DNA from: Oscillospiraceae bacterium
GTDB taxonomy: Bacteria; Bacillota; Clostridia; Oscillospirales; UBA929
NCBI GenBank assembly: GCA_009782215.1
Contig: WRKO01000026.1
Coordinates: 1 to 32,011, forward strand
DNA length: 32,011 nucleotides
Direction of reading: 5' to 3'
Made by a program: the position numbers and the translations under genes. Under the pieces are notes generated by a model. That model worked only from the letters and a program-made list of their open reading frames with translations. It was not told the origin of the DNA and ran no database searches. This document shows, in pieces, positions 8,116 to 15,255 of this stretch (its first letter is position 1; each line of letters opens with the position of its first letter).

Positions 8116-8138
8116 GTGTTAGGAAGGAGTGATTGTTG

Positions 8139-10733
8139 ATGAAAGCCCCTCCTCAGAGCCGGAAGAAAAACTTTGGGCTGTCCGTATCGTGGAAAAAGTC
8201 GCTGGGATTTCGCTTGATGACGGTTTTAATTGCGTTATCTATCTTCATAGGTTGCGTAATGATGGTCTTTTTGGGCATGATTTATCATAGGCGCATTGAG
8301 TCCGAATACACGAGCAAAGCGGTCATATTATCAAAAATCGCGGCTTCCGTGGTAGACGGCGATGCGGTTGACCGATATCTGCTGACCCTTGAAAAGGATG
8401 AGGATTACTACCGCACCTTAGACCTGTTAAAGGTTCAGCAGCGCGAAAGCGGCGTTACATATATTTATATTTCAAGGGTAATCGGAAGGGAAGAAATCAT
8501 TGTTTTTGACACGGACGGAGATGCGGAAGTCGATTTAGGCTACATCATCGAACTGGATGACGAACAGTTTGACGGCCTCGTCCAAGCGTTTGCCAACGAG
8601 GAGCTGGTGGAGCCGTTTACCGTTGATACGGAATGGGGACGGCTGTTTACGGCGGCAGAGCCGATTTACCGTGACGACGGAAGCACGGCGGCGCACGCAA
8701 ACGTCGCGATTATGATAGACCAAATTTTAGATGAACGCACATTGGTCTTTACTTTGCTGTCCGTTATCATCATACTCACCTCCTTGGCCTTTGCCGCGGC
8801 GGGCTTTTACGCCGTGCGAAGGATGATTGTCTCCCCGGTGCGGGAGCTTGTGGACTGCGCCTCCTCTTACCGTCCGGGCGAGCCGCTGCCGGATTTGTGC
8901 AGCCAATCGAAATTGCAGCCGCGCACACATTTCAGCGGCGAAATGGAGGTTTTGGAAGATAGCATCATAGAGATGATTGCCCGAACGGAGCGTATGCTGG
9001 TCGAAGTCAAGCAGCTTGAAGCCGCTGAGATGGCCAATCAGGCCAAGAGCGAGTTTTTGGCGACGATGAGTCACGAAATCCGCACACCGATGAACAGCAT
9101 CATGGGCTTCGCGGAACTGGCCATTGGCAGCGAGACGGTATCTCAGATTAAAGATTATTTAAGAAAAATCAAAGACAGCACAGATTGGCTGCTTCATATC
9201 ATCAATGACATATTAGACATCTCCAAGATAGAAGCGGGCAAGATGGAGCTGGAGTATGTCCCGTTCAACTTGCATGAGGTGTTCACACGCTGCCAGTCGG
9301 TTATCCTGCCGCAAGCGAAGGAAAAAAATCTTGAGCTGCGCGTCTATGCCGAGCCGCTTACGGGCAAGCGGCTGATTGGCGACCCCGTGCGGCTGTATCA
9401 GGTGCTGATGAACCTTTTGTCAAACGCGGTGAAGTTTACAAGCAGCGGGACGGTCAAATTCACCGCGCTGGTGAAAAAGGAGGACGCAGACAAAGCGGAG
9501 GTGTATTTTGAGGTATCCGACAGCGGCATAGGCATGAGCGCGGAACAGATAGAGAAGGTGTTCGACCCGTTTGTGCAGGCGGATTCCAGCACCACGCGCA
9601 ATTACGGCGGCACCGGGCTGGGGCTTGCCATCGTCAAAAACATCGTGGGGCTTATGGGCGGGAAGCTGATGGTGGAAAGCACGCCCGACAGCGGCAGTAC
9701 GTTCAGCTTTGACATCATGTTTGAAACCACCCCTGTGATGGGCGAAAGCTCGGAGCGGGAGGATGTAATCCTTTTTGAAAAGCCGTACTTCAACAGCCTT
9801 GTGCTGGTTTGCGACGACAACCCTATGAATCAGGAGGTCATTTGCGAGCATCTCTCGCGCGTCGGGATTCGGACGGCGATAGCTGAAAACGGCGAAAAAG
9901 GGGTTGCGATGGTTCGTGAACGGATGGAAAAAGGAGAGGCTCCCTTCGACCTGATTTTAATGGATATGTTCATGCCGGTTATGGACGGAATCGAAAGCGC
10001 GACACAAATATCCGCGCTCGATGTCAAAACGCCCATCGTCGCCATGACGGCCAATATTATGACCAGCGAGCTGGAAAAATACAAAAAGCACGGAATGCCG
10101 GTCTGTCTAGGCAAACCGTTTACAGCGCGGGAGCTGTGGCGCGTTCTGCTGAAATACCTTACACCCATAGGCGCCAACCCGATAGACAGCCATACGCAGG
10201 GCGATGAAAAAATGCAAAAACATCTGCGGATGAATTTTGCGAAAAGCAATCAGACCGTGTACGCCCAAATCACGGAGGCGGTCTCCGCCGGCGACGTCAC
10301 GCTTGCCCACAGGCTGGCGCATACCCTGAAAGGGAGCGCGGGGCTGATAGGGATGACCGATTTGCAACGCGCCGCCGCCGAGGTGGAGGCCGTGCTGAAA
10401 CAAAGCCTCGGCGCTTCCGCCGGTGTTCAGGACGGCAGCGACGACGCTTTCAGCCCGGCAAAGCTGAACCGTCTCAAAACGGAGTTGAGCAAAGCCCTCG
10501 ACGCGTTAACCCCGCTGCTCGACGAGCCGCAGACAGAATGCCAGCCCCTGAACCCAGAACAAAGGCTGGCGTTGTTTGAAACGCTGGAGCATATGCTGGG
10601 AAACCTGAACCCGGAGTGCGTCAACCTGCTCGACAGCATCCGGTCTGTCCCCGGAACAGAGACGCTGGCGCGGCATATTGAAAACTACGACTTTGAAGCC
10701 GCCGCGAAAGCGCTCGCGGAGCTGTCAAGATAA
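8139..10733 (+). CDS. Hybrid sensor histidine kinase with receiver and Hpt domains
   Basis: This 864-residue membrane-bound phosphorelay protein starts at ATG 8139 (AGGAAGGAG 9 nt upstream; two TTG codons just before are less well placed). Order: membrane segment about 25-50, outside sensor domain about 55-195, second membrane segment about 200-220 with a HAMP-like linker, HisKA with the phospho-accepting His at about residue 312 (MSHEIRTPMN), HATPase with DSGIGM and GGTGLGL boxes, a receiver with DD, Asp about 609 (LILMDMFMP) and the GKPF lysine, and an Hpt domain with His about 728 (HTLKGSAG). All phosphotransfer residues are present. No output regulator is adjacent, so the final target must be encoded elsewhere. 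The signal is unknown. Confidence 0.93.
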   Translation: MKAPPQSRKKNFGLSVSWKKSLGFRLMTVLIALSIFIGCVMMVFLGMIYHRRIESEYTSKAVILSKIAASVVDGDAVDRYLLTLEKDEDYYRTLDLLKVQQRESGVTYIYISRVIGREEIIVFDTDGDAEVDLGYIIELDDEQFDGLVQAFANEELVEPFTVDTEWGRLFTAAEPIYRDDGSTAAHANVAIMIDQILDERTLVFTLLSVIIILTSLAFAAAGFYAVRRMIVSPVRELVDCASSYRPGEPLPDLCSQSKLQPRTHFSGEMEVLEDSIIEMIARTERMLVEVKQLEAAEMANQAKSEFLATMSHEIRTPMNSIMGFAELAIGSETVSQIKDYLRKIKDSTDWLLHIINDILDISKIEAGKMELEYVPFNLHEVFTRCQSVILPQAKEKNLELRVYAEPLTGKRLIGDPVRLYQVLMNLLSNAVKFTSSGTVKFTALVKKEDADKAEVYFEVSDSGIGMSAEQIEKVFDPFVQADSSTTRNYGGTGLGLAIVKNIVGLMGGKLMVESTPDSGSTFSFDIMFETTPVMGESSEREDVILFEKPYFNSLVLVCDDNPMNQEVICEHLSRVGIRTAIAENGEKGVAMVRERMEKGEAPFDLILMDMFMPVMDGIESATQISALDVKTPIVAMTANIMTSELEKYKKHGMPVCLGKPFTARELWRVLLKYLTPIGANPIDSHTQGDEKMQKHLRMNFAKSNQTVYAQITEAVSAGDVTLAHRLAHTLKGSAGLIGMTDLQRAAAEVEAVLKQSLGASAGVQDGSDDAFSPAKLNRLKTELSKALDALTPLLDEPQTECQPLNPEQRLALFETLEHMLGNLNPECVNLLDSIRSVPGTETLARHIENYDFEAAAKALAELSR

Positions 10734-10745
10734 CCCTCAACCAAA

Positions 10746-11399
10746 CTAGCATGAAAGGATAGCGGCCGTCGCACTGCACCCTATCCTATGGCAACCAAGC
10801 TGCGCGAATTTCAGCAAGTCCTCCATTGTTCGAATGCCACCGGCAGCCTTGATTTTAACCTCTGGTTTAAGATGCTCTTTGAAAAGCCGGATGTCCTCTT
10901 CCGCAGCGCCTTGGCTCCCGAAGCCGGTGGAGGTCTTTATGTAGTCCGCGCCGGAATTGGAAACCACTTCACACATTGCGATTTTCTCAGCTTCCGTCAG
11001 GTTGCACGTCTCGATGATGACTTTGAGAACAACCTTATCTGTGCAAGCCTGTTTCACATACTTAATTTCCTCTTCGACACGCAGGAATTCGCCGTTCTTT
11101 ATATCGGTACCGTTCACAACCATGTCTATCTCATTCGCTCCGCTCCAAACAAGCTGCTTCACTTCCCCAACCTTCGCTTCGGTCGTCGAGTACCCGAGCG
11201 GAAACCCTACGACGGTGCAGATGTTAAGCGTCCCGAAAGAGTGCTTGACCGAATGCACGTAGGACGGCGGGATGCACACGGACGCTGTGTGAAGAAGCGT
11301 CGCCTCTTCGCACAGTCGCACAATATCGCCCCAAGTCGCCGTTGGTTTCAGGTTGGTGTGGTCAATCAGACCCGCCAGCCTTTCCTTTGTCCAAGCCAT
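10746..11399 (-). CDS. deoC: Deoxyribose-phosphate aldolase DeoC
   Basis: This 217-residue class I aldolase splits 2-deoxyribose-5-phosphate into acetaldehyde and glyceraldehyde-3-phosphate during deoxynucleoside catabolism. Family marks are LIDHTNLKP near the start, NEIDMVVN, VLKVIIE, the Schiff-base lysine in YIKTSTGFG, and KAAGGIRT. The start at 11399 has a GGGAGG site; an upstream ATG at 11414 has none. The length is normal. The gene is convergent with the kinase and divergent from the MerR regulator, and stands alone without other deo genes. Confidence 0.93.
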   Translation of the reverse strand: MAWTKERLAGLIDHTNLKPTATWGDIVRLCEEATLLHTASVCIPPSYVHSVKHSFGTLNICTVVGFPLGYSTTEAKVGEVKQLVWSGANEIDMVVNGTDIKNGEFLRVEEEIKYVKQACTDKVVLKVIIETCNLTEAEKIAMCEVVSNSGADYIKTSTGFGSQGAAEEDIRLFKEHLKPEVKIKAAGGIRTMEDLLKFAQLGCHRIGCSATAAILSC

Positions 11400-11434
11400 A
11401 ACAACGCCTCCCATAACAAATTTACAAAAAGCTA

Positions 11435-11465
11435 TTGACTTTGACGTAACGTGATAGTTTATACT
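11435..11465 (+). promoter_or_regulatory. MerR-type promoter/operator with 19-bp spacer
   Basis: TTGACT (11435-11440) and TATACT (11460-11465) are separated by 19 bp, the over-long spacing that MerR-family activators correct by twisting DNA. The spacer holds the short palindrome ACGTAACGT. The downstream gene encodes a MerR protein, so this is very likely its own autoregulated promoter. Confidence 0.8.
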
Positions 11466-11486
11466 GGCAGTGTGAGGTGAGGAAAG

Positions 11487-12245
11487 ATGGAATATTCCGC
11501 GAACAAGCTCGCGAAAATGTCGGGCGTAAGCACCCGCACATTGCGCTGGTACGACGAAATCGGCTTGCTAAAGCCGGTCAGGGTTGCTTCGTCAGGCTAT
11601 CGCATATACGGGCAGGCCGAACTCGACACGTTGCAGCAGGTTCTCTGTTACAGGGAATTGGGCTTTCCATTGGTGGAAATCAAAAAGCTCATGTCGGCCC
11701 CCGGTTATAGCAGAGAGCAAGCCTTTGTAAGCCATCTGGCGGAGCTTCACATGAAGCGAGAGCGGCTTGACGCGCTGATTCACAATGTCGCGAAGTCAAT
11801 AGCCGCCATGAAAGGAGAAGCAAGCATGTCAGACCAAGAGAAGTTCGAGGGCTTGAAGCAATCCCTCATTGATGAAAACGAGCGCAAGTACGGCGCGGAG
11901 ATTCGGGAAAAATACGGCGACGCCGCCGTTGATGAATCCAACACCCAGCTCAAAGGCTTAACGCAGGAGCAGTACGGCGAGGGCGAGCGGCTGCGCGTTG
12001 AAATGGAAGCCGCGCTGAAGGCCGCGTTTGACGGCGGCGACCCTGCCGGGGCGTCGGCGCGGAAAGCCTGCGATTTACACCGTCAATGGCTGTGCGTCTT
12101 TTACCCGAAATACAGCAAGGAATATCACAAGGGCTTGGGTGAAATGTACGTCGCCGACGAACGGTTCCGCGCAAACTACGATAAAATCGCTCCCGGCTGC
12201 GCCGAGTTCCTGCGCGACGCAATCCATCTGTACTGCGCGTCATAG
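11487..12245 (+). CDS. TipA-like MerR-family regulator with TipAS ligand-binding domain
   Basis: This 252-residue protein has an N-terminal MerR winged helix (YSANKLAKMSGVSTRTLRWYDEIGLLKP), a coiled-coil dimerisation helix about residues 75-112, and a C-terminal TipAS domain about 114-250 that in Streptomyces TipA traps thiopeptide antibiotics and related drugs. The C-terminal domain starts at an internal Met preceded by a strong Shine-Dalgarno, so a shorter protein may also be made. Its promoter has the MerR 19-bp spacer. An MFS exporter ends 11 bp away on the opposite strand and is a plausible target, though it has its own promoter. Confidence 0.9.
   Translation: MEYSANKLAKMSGVSTRTLRWYDEIGLLKPVRVASSGYRIYGQAELDTLQQVLCYRELGFPLVEIKKLMSAPGYSREQAFVSHLAELHMKRERLDALIHNVAKSIAAMKGEASMSDQEKFEGLKQSLIDENERKYGAEIREKYGDAAVDESNTQLKGLTQEQYGEGERLRVEMEAALKAAFDGGDPAGASARKACDLHRQWLCVFYPKYSKEYHKGLGEMYVADERFRANYDKIAPGCAEFLRDAIHLYCAS
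11811..11828 (+). promoter_or_regulatory. Internal ribosome binding site and start for a TipAS-only product
   Basis: AAAGGAG (11811-11817) sits 8 nt before an in-frame ATG (11826) exactly at the border between the coiled coil and the TipAS domain. Translation from here would give a 139-residue ligand-binding protein without the DNA-binding part, the same double-product arrangement known for tipA in Streptomyces. Confidence 0.6.
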
Positions 12246-12255
12246 CCGGCATATC

Positions 12256-13548
12256 TCACGCGGATTCAGCGCCGCCCTCCGTGCTTGGCGGCGGCGCTCC
12301 GGCTTGCAGCAGCACTTTGTCAAGCATGAACACAAACCCCATCGCAAACAGGGCCGCGCCTGTGCCGATGAGCAGCCAGCCGATATCCACCACATCCCCC
12401 AGCGGCCCCCATACGACCATGCCCAGCGGCATCATCAGGCTGCCTATCATCCCCAACGCCGAAAAGACACGGCCCATGTACGCGCTGTCCACGTTGGTTT
12501 GCAGCGTCGCCATCAAGGGCGGGTTGAACAGGCTCATCACAACGCCGAGGACGCCGACACACAGCAGATATAGCCATATATTGCCAATCAGCCCAAGCCC
12601 GACGATGCCGATGCCAATCAGAAAGGCTGACAGCGCCATCGTATGGCTTTTGTTTTTGAAGCCGCCCCAAAAGCTGATGATAAGGCCGCCGATAATCATG
12701 CCGCCTAAGTTCATGCTGCTCAGCAGGGCGAGACGCTGCTCCGCGCCGATGGAAATTGAGCCAAACACCGTCCATATGTCGTCGCCGTAGTTCCGCGCTA
12801 TTTGCAGCGGGGCCAAAAGCGCGAAAGGGCCGAACGAGATATTGAAAAGCGCGTTCAGCATGAGCATCTTTTTCAGAAAGGGCTTGTCCATGATATATTT
12901 CAGCCCGTCGGCGATGTCGGAGAAATATTTCTTCGCGCCCGCCTCCGGCTCGTTGCTCCGTGAACGCTCCGGTACCTTTACGAAAAAGACCAGCATACTT
13001 ATCCCGATTGCCGCTGTAACCACGTCGATATACATAAGCGTCTGGATGGGCGCGACGGCGAGCAGCGCGCCGCCGGCCATCGGCGAAGCGAGCATGACGA
13101 TGGATTGAAGCCCGCCGCTGAGCCCGTTGACGCGGGTCAGGTGTTCCTTAGGCACAATCTCGGGTATCAGCGCGTTGACGGCGGGCATCTGAACGCCCTG
13201 ACCCAGTCCCCGCGCCGTCAGGCACAACAGCAGCAATCCGATAACCTCAACGCCCAGCGAAAAGAGAACGGCCATAACCAGCGTAATCGCCGCGATTGCG
13301 GCGTCGGCGAGGTTAATGACGGTTTTCTTGTTGTAGCGGTCAGCCCATACGCCGGCAAACGGCGATATGAAAAACATGGGCAGCGCTCCGGATATCGCAA
13401 TCAAGGTCATCATCACCCCCGACTGGGTTTGCAAGGTGATGTGCCATATGATGGCGTAATGCACCAGCATGGAGCCGAACAGGGTGACCCCCTGCCCTAT
13501 CAGAAACAGCGCGGTATTTTTCTTCCAGCGAACTGGCTTGCCGTCCAT
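12256..13548 (-). CDS. MFS drug efflux transporter
   Basis: This 430-residue protein has the twelve-helix pattern of a major facilitator. The motif A-like loop GVWADRYNKK (about residues 65-74) follows the second helix, and the N-terminal half resembles MefA/enterobactin-exporter-type permeases. Such proteins export antibiotics or siderophores by proton antiport. The start has a GGGGAG site at good spacing. It is convergent with the TipA-like regulator, which suggests a drug-resistance role, but the substrate cannot be read from the sequence. Confidence 0.88.
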   Translation of the reverse strand: MDGKPVRWKKNTALFLIGQGVTLFGSMLVHYAIIWHITLQTQSGVMMTLIAISGALPMFFISPFAGVWADRYNKKTVINLADAAIAAITLVMAVLFSLGVEVIGLLLLCLTARGLGQGVQMPAVNALIPEIVPKEHLTRVNGLSGGLQSIVMLASPMAGGALLAVAPIQTLMYIDVVTAAIGISMLVFFVKVPERSRSNEPEAGAKKYFSDIADGLKYIMDKPFLKKMLMLNALFNISFGPFALLAPLQIARNYGDDIWTVFGSISIGAEQRLALLSSMNLGGMIIGGLIISFWGGFKNKSHTMALSAFLIGIGIVGLGLIGNIWLYLLCVGVLGVVMSLFNPPLMATLQTNVDSAYMGRVFSALGMIGSLMMPLGMVVWGPLGDVVDIGWLLIGTGAALFAMGFVFMLDKVLLQAGAPPPSTEGGAESA

Positions 13549-13578
13549 CGGATACTCCCCTTTTCATAACATAAAAGC

Positions 13579-13608
13579 AGAATATCACAACGCCCGCCCG
13601 CTTGTCAA
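13579..13608 (-). promoter_or_regulatory. Promoter of the MFS exporter
   Basis: On the reverse strand TTGACA (13603-13608) and TATTCT (13579-13584) stand 18 bp apart. The -35 box lies inside an 11-bp palindrome GCTTGTCAAGC (13600-13610) that could be an operator. The promoter starts right after the stop of the preceding small gene. Confidence 0.65.
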
Positions 13609-13609
13609 G

Positions 13610-13879
13610 CTATCGGTTCAGCCAGTCGTCCACCACATCGCCGAGGCCGATGGGCGTGACGCCGCCGGCCACCATTCTGTCGAGCAGCTCGGTGACCGAG
13701 GCTCTGCTTGCGGTCAGGCGCGGGCGTCCGGCGGTCTCCGTTCCCATTTCGACTTGAACGCCGTATAGCTCGCAGCCCAGCGGCCCGGCGCTCGCGGCGT
13801 CCTCGCTCAAAAGCGAGTATCGGGCCTCGGCCCCCGCCCCCGCCGAAATGATTGCGTTCCCATAAAGCTCTGTTCTCAT
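13610..13879 (-). CDS. Small conserved protein, DUF6514-like
   Basis: This 89-residue soluble protein reads MRTELYGNAIISAG at the start, then a YSLLSEDAASAG and ELYGVQVEM core and a C-terminal helix ELLDRMVAGGVTPIGLGDVVDDWL. The pattern resembles DUF6514, a short protein family found in Clostridia with no known role; I recall this family only by pattern. A GGAGGGG site lies 8 nt before the ATG. Its own stop codon is next to the MFS promoter, so it may or may not be cotranscribed. Confidence 0.65.
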   Translation of the reverse strand: MRTELYGNAIISAGAGAEARYSLLSEDAASAGPLGCELYGVQVEMGTETAGRPRLTASRASVTELLDRMVAGGVTPIGLGDVVDDWLNR

Positions 13880-13968
13880 AGCAAACCCCTCCAGTGTTTT
13901 TCTGTATCATACACCGGAGGGGCGGGCGTTTATTGTCGCTTTATGGTTGACATAATATTTTTTTCCGG

Positions 13969-15255
13969 TCAATCCCCTATCGGGCTGTACGCGATGATGG
14001 CGTCAACGATATCGGGGTACATCCACCGCGCGTTGCGCCTGTCCATCAGGCCGAAAATCTCGTCGGCGTTGCCGCCGGAAAACATGCCGTTGTCCCACCA
14101 CATCGCGGGCATTCCGCGCGCGGCGGCGGCGGCGGTGTAGTAGGCGGCAAACTCCGCCCTGTCGCGCAGGTTGCCGCGCCTGTCGCGCGCGCCGAACTCG
14201 CCGAGGACGACCGGGACGCCGTCGGCGATGAATTTGTCATACAGCCGGTTCATAAAGTTGTTGATTTCACGCGTCCGGTTCCGGTTGGTCATGTCAAAAT
14301 CGGAAATGCTGCTGCTGTTGGCCGGGCTGTTCAGGGCGAAGTTATACGGCGTGTAGGCGTGGACTGAAACCATCAGCCTGTCCTCAACCGTGTCCTGCGG
14401 CAGCCAAAACAGGTCGTGCATCACGCTGTCAACGTTGGCGGCCAGACCGCATATCAGCAGATAGCGCGAGGCGTTGTTGCCGCCCGACGCGCGCACGGTA
14501 TCTACAAAAATTTGGTGAAGCCTGCACAGGGCGTCCAGCGAATCAACGCAGCACTCGCTCTCCCAGTCCTGCCACCATTCATTCCTGTGACCCTTCAAGC
14601 GCGGCTCGTTCAGGCTTTCAAAAATCAGCCTGTCGCCGTAATCCATGAAACGCTCGGAAATCTGACCCCAGACACGGCGCATATACAGCGCGGAGTTTTC
14701 AAAATGCTCGCTTGACGGGTAGACAAACCGCACGTCGTCGTCATGGTGGATGTTGAGGATGACATGCATCCCGATGCCGTAGGCGTAATCCACCACCTCT
14801 TGGACGCGATCCATCCACGCCGGGTCGATGCTGAAATCCCCGTCCACATGGTTGTTCCAAGACACGGGCAGGCGGAGGGTCTTGAACCCGGAATCCTTGA
14901 GCAGGGTTATCATCTCCTGCGTGGTGACCGGATTGCCCCAGCTTATCTCGCTGCGCGCGTCCTTGCCGGCGGTGGCCTCCATCGTGTTGCCGAGATTCCA
15001 GCCCGGCGACAAGGCGGCGGCGAAGCGCATCGCCTCGGTGTCGGGGATGTCCCGCCGCTCCACGTCCGGCACGGGCAGGTTTTCAAATCCGACCGGCTCG
15101 GGGATGGGTGACGGCGTGGGCGGGTTGGGCGACGGCCTGCCGGCCCATATTCTCGGAGACGGGGACGGCGATGGCTCTTCGCTGGGCAGGGCGGCGGGCG
15201 CGCAGGCGGAGAGCAGAATCAGCAGGGCCATTGCTAGGGATAATTGTCTCATCAT
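13969..15255 (-). CDS. GH5 endoglucanase, surface lipoprotein
   Basis: This 428-residue secreted glycoside hydrolase family 5 enzyme (cellulase-like, subfamily 4 pattern) begins with a lipoprotein signal ending in LLSAC (Cys about residue 18). A Pro/Ser-rich linker to about residue 55 is followed by a (beta/alpha)8 barrel opening with SPGWNLGNTME. The acid/base is Glu 217 (ESLNEPR), the nucleophile is Glu 353 (VVLGEFGA), and NIHHDD and HAYTPYNF provide active-site residues. It would hydrolyse beta-1,4-glucans at the cell surface. Its ATG overlaps the mutS stop codon (ATGA), so translation is coupled to mutS, an odd pairing for an extracellular enzyme. Confidence 0.92.
   Translation of the reverse strand: MMRQLSLAMALLILLSACAPAALPSEEPSPSPSPRIWAGRPSPNPPTPSPIPEPVGFENLPVPDVERRDIPDTEAMRFAAALSPGWNLGNTMEATAGKDARSEISWGNPVTTQEMITLLKDSGFKTLRLPVSWNNHVDGDFSIDPAWMDRVQEVVDYAYGIGMHVILNIHHDDDVRFVYPSSEHFENSALYMRRVWGQISERFMDYGDRLIFESLNEPRLKGHRNEWWQDWESECCVDSLDALCRLHQIFVDTVRASGGNNASRYLLICGLAANVDSVMHDLFWLPQDTVEDRLMVSVHAYTPYNFALNSPANSSSISDFDMTNRNRTREINNFMNRLYDKFIADGVPVVLGEFGARDRRGNLRDRAEFAAYYTAAAAARGMPAMWWDNGMFSGGNADEIFGLMDRRNARWMYPDIVDAIIAYSPIGD

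Noticed and set aside
11487..12245. MFS exporter at 12256 as part of a regulator operon
   Set aside because: The genes converge, and the exporter has its own promoter; only a regulatory link in trans is possible.
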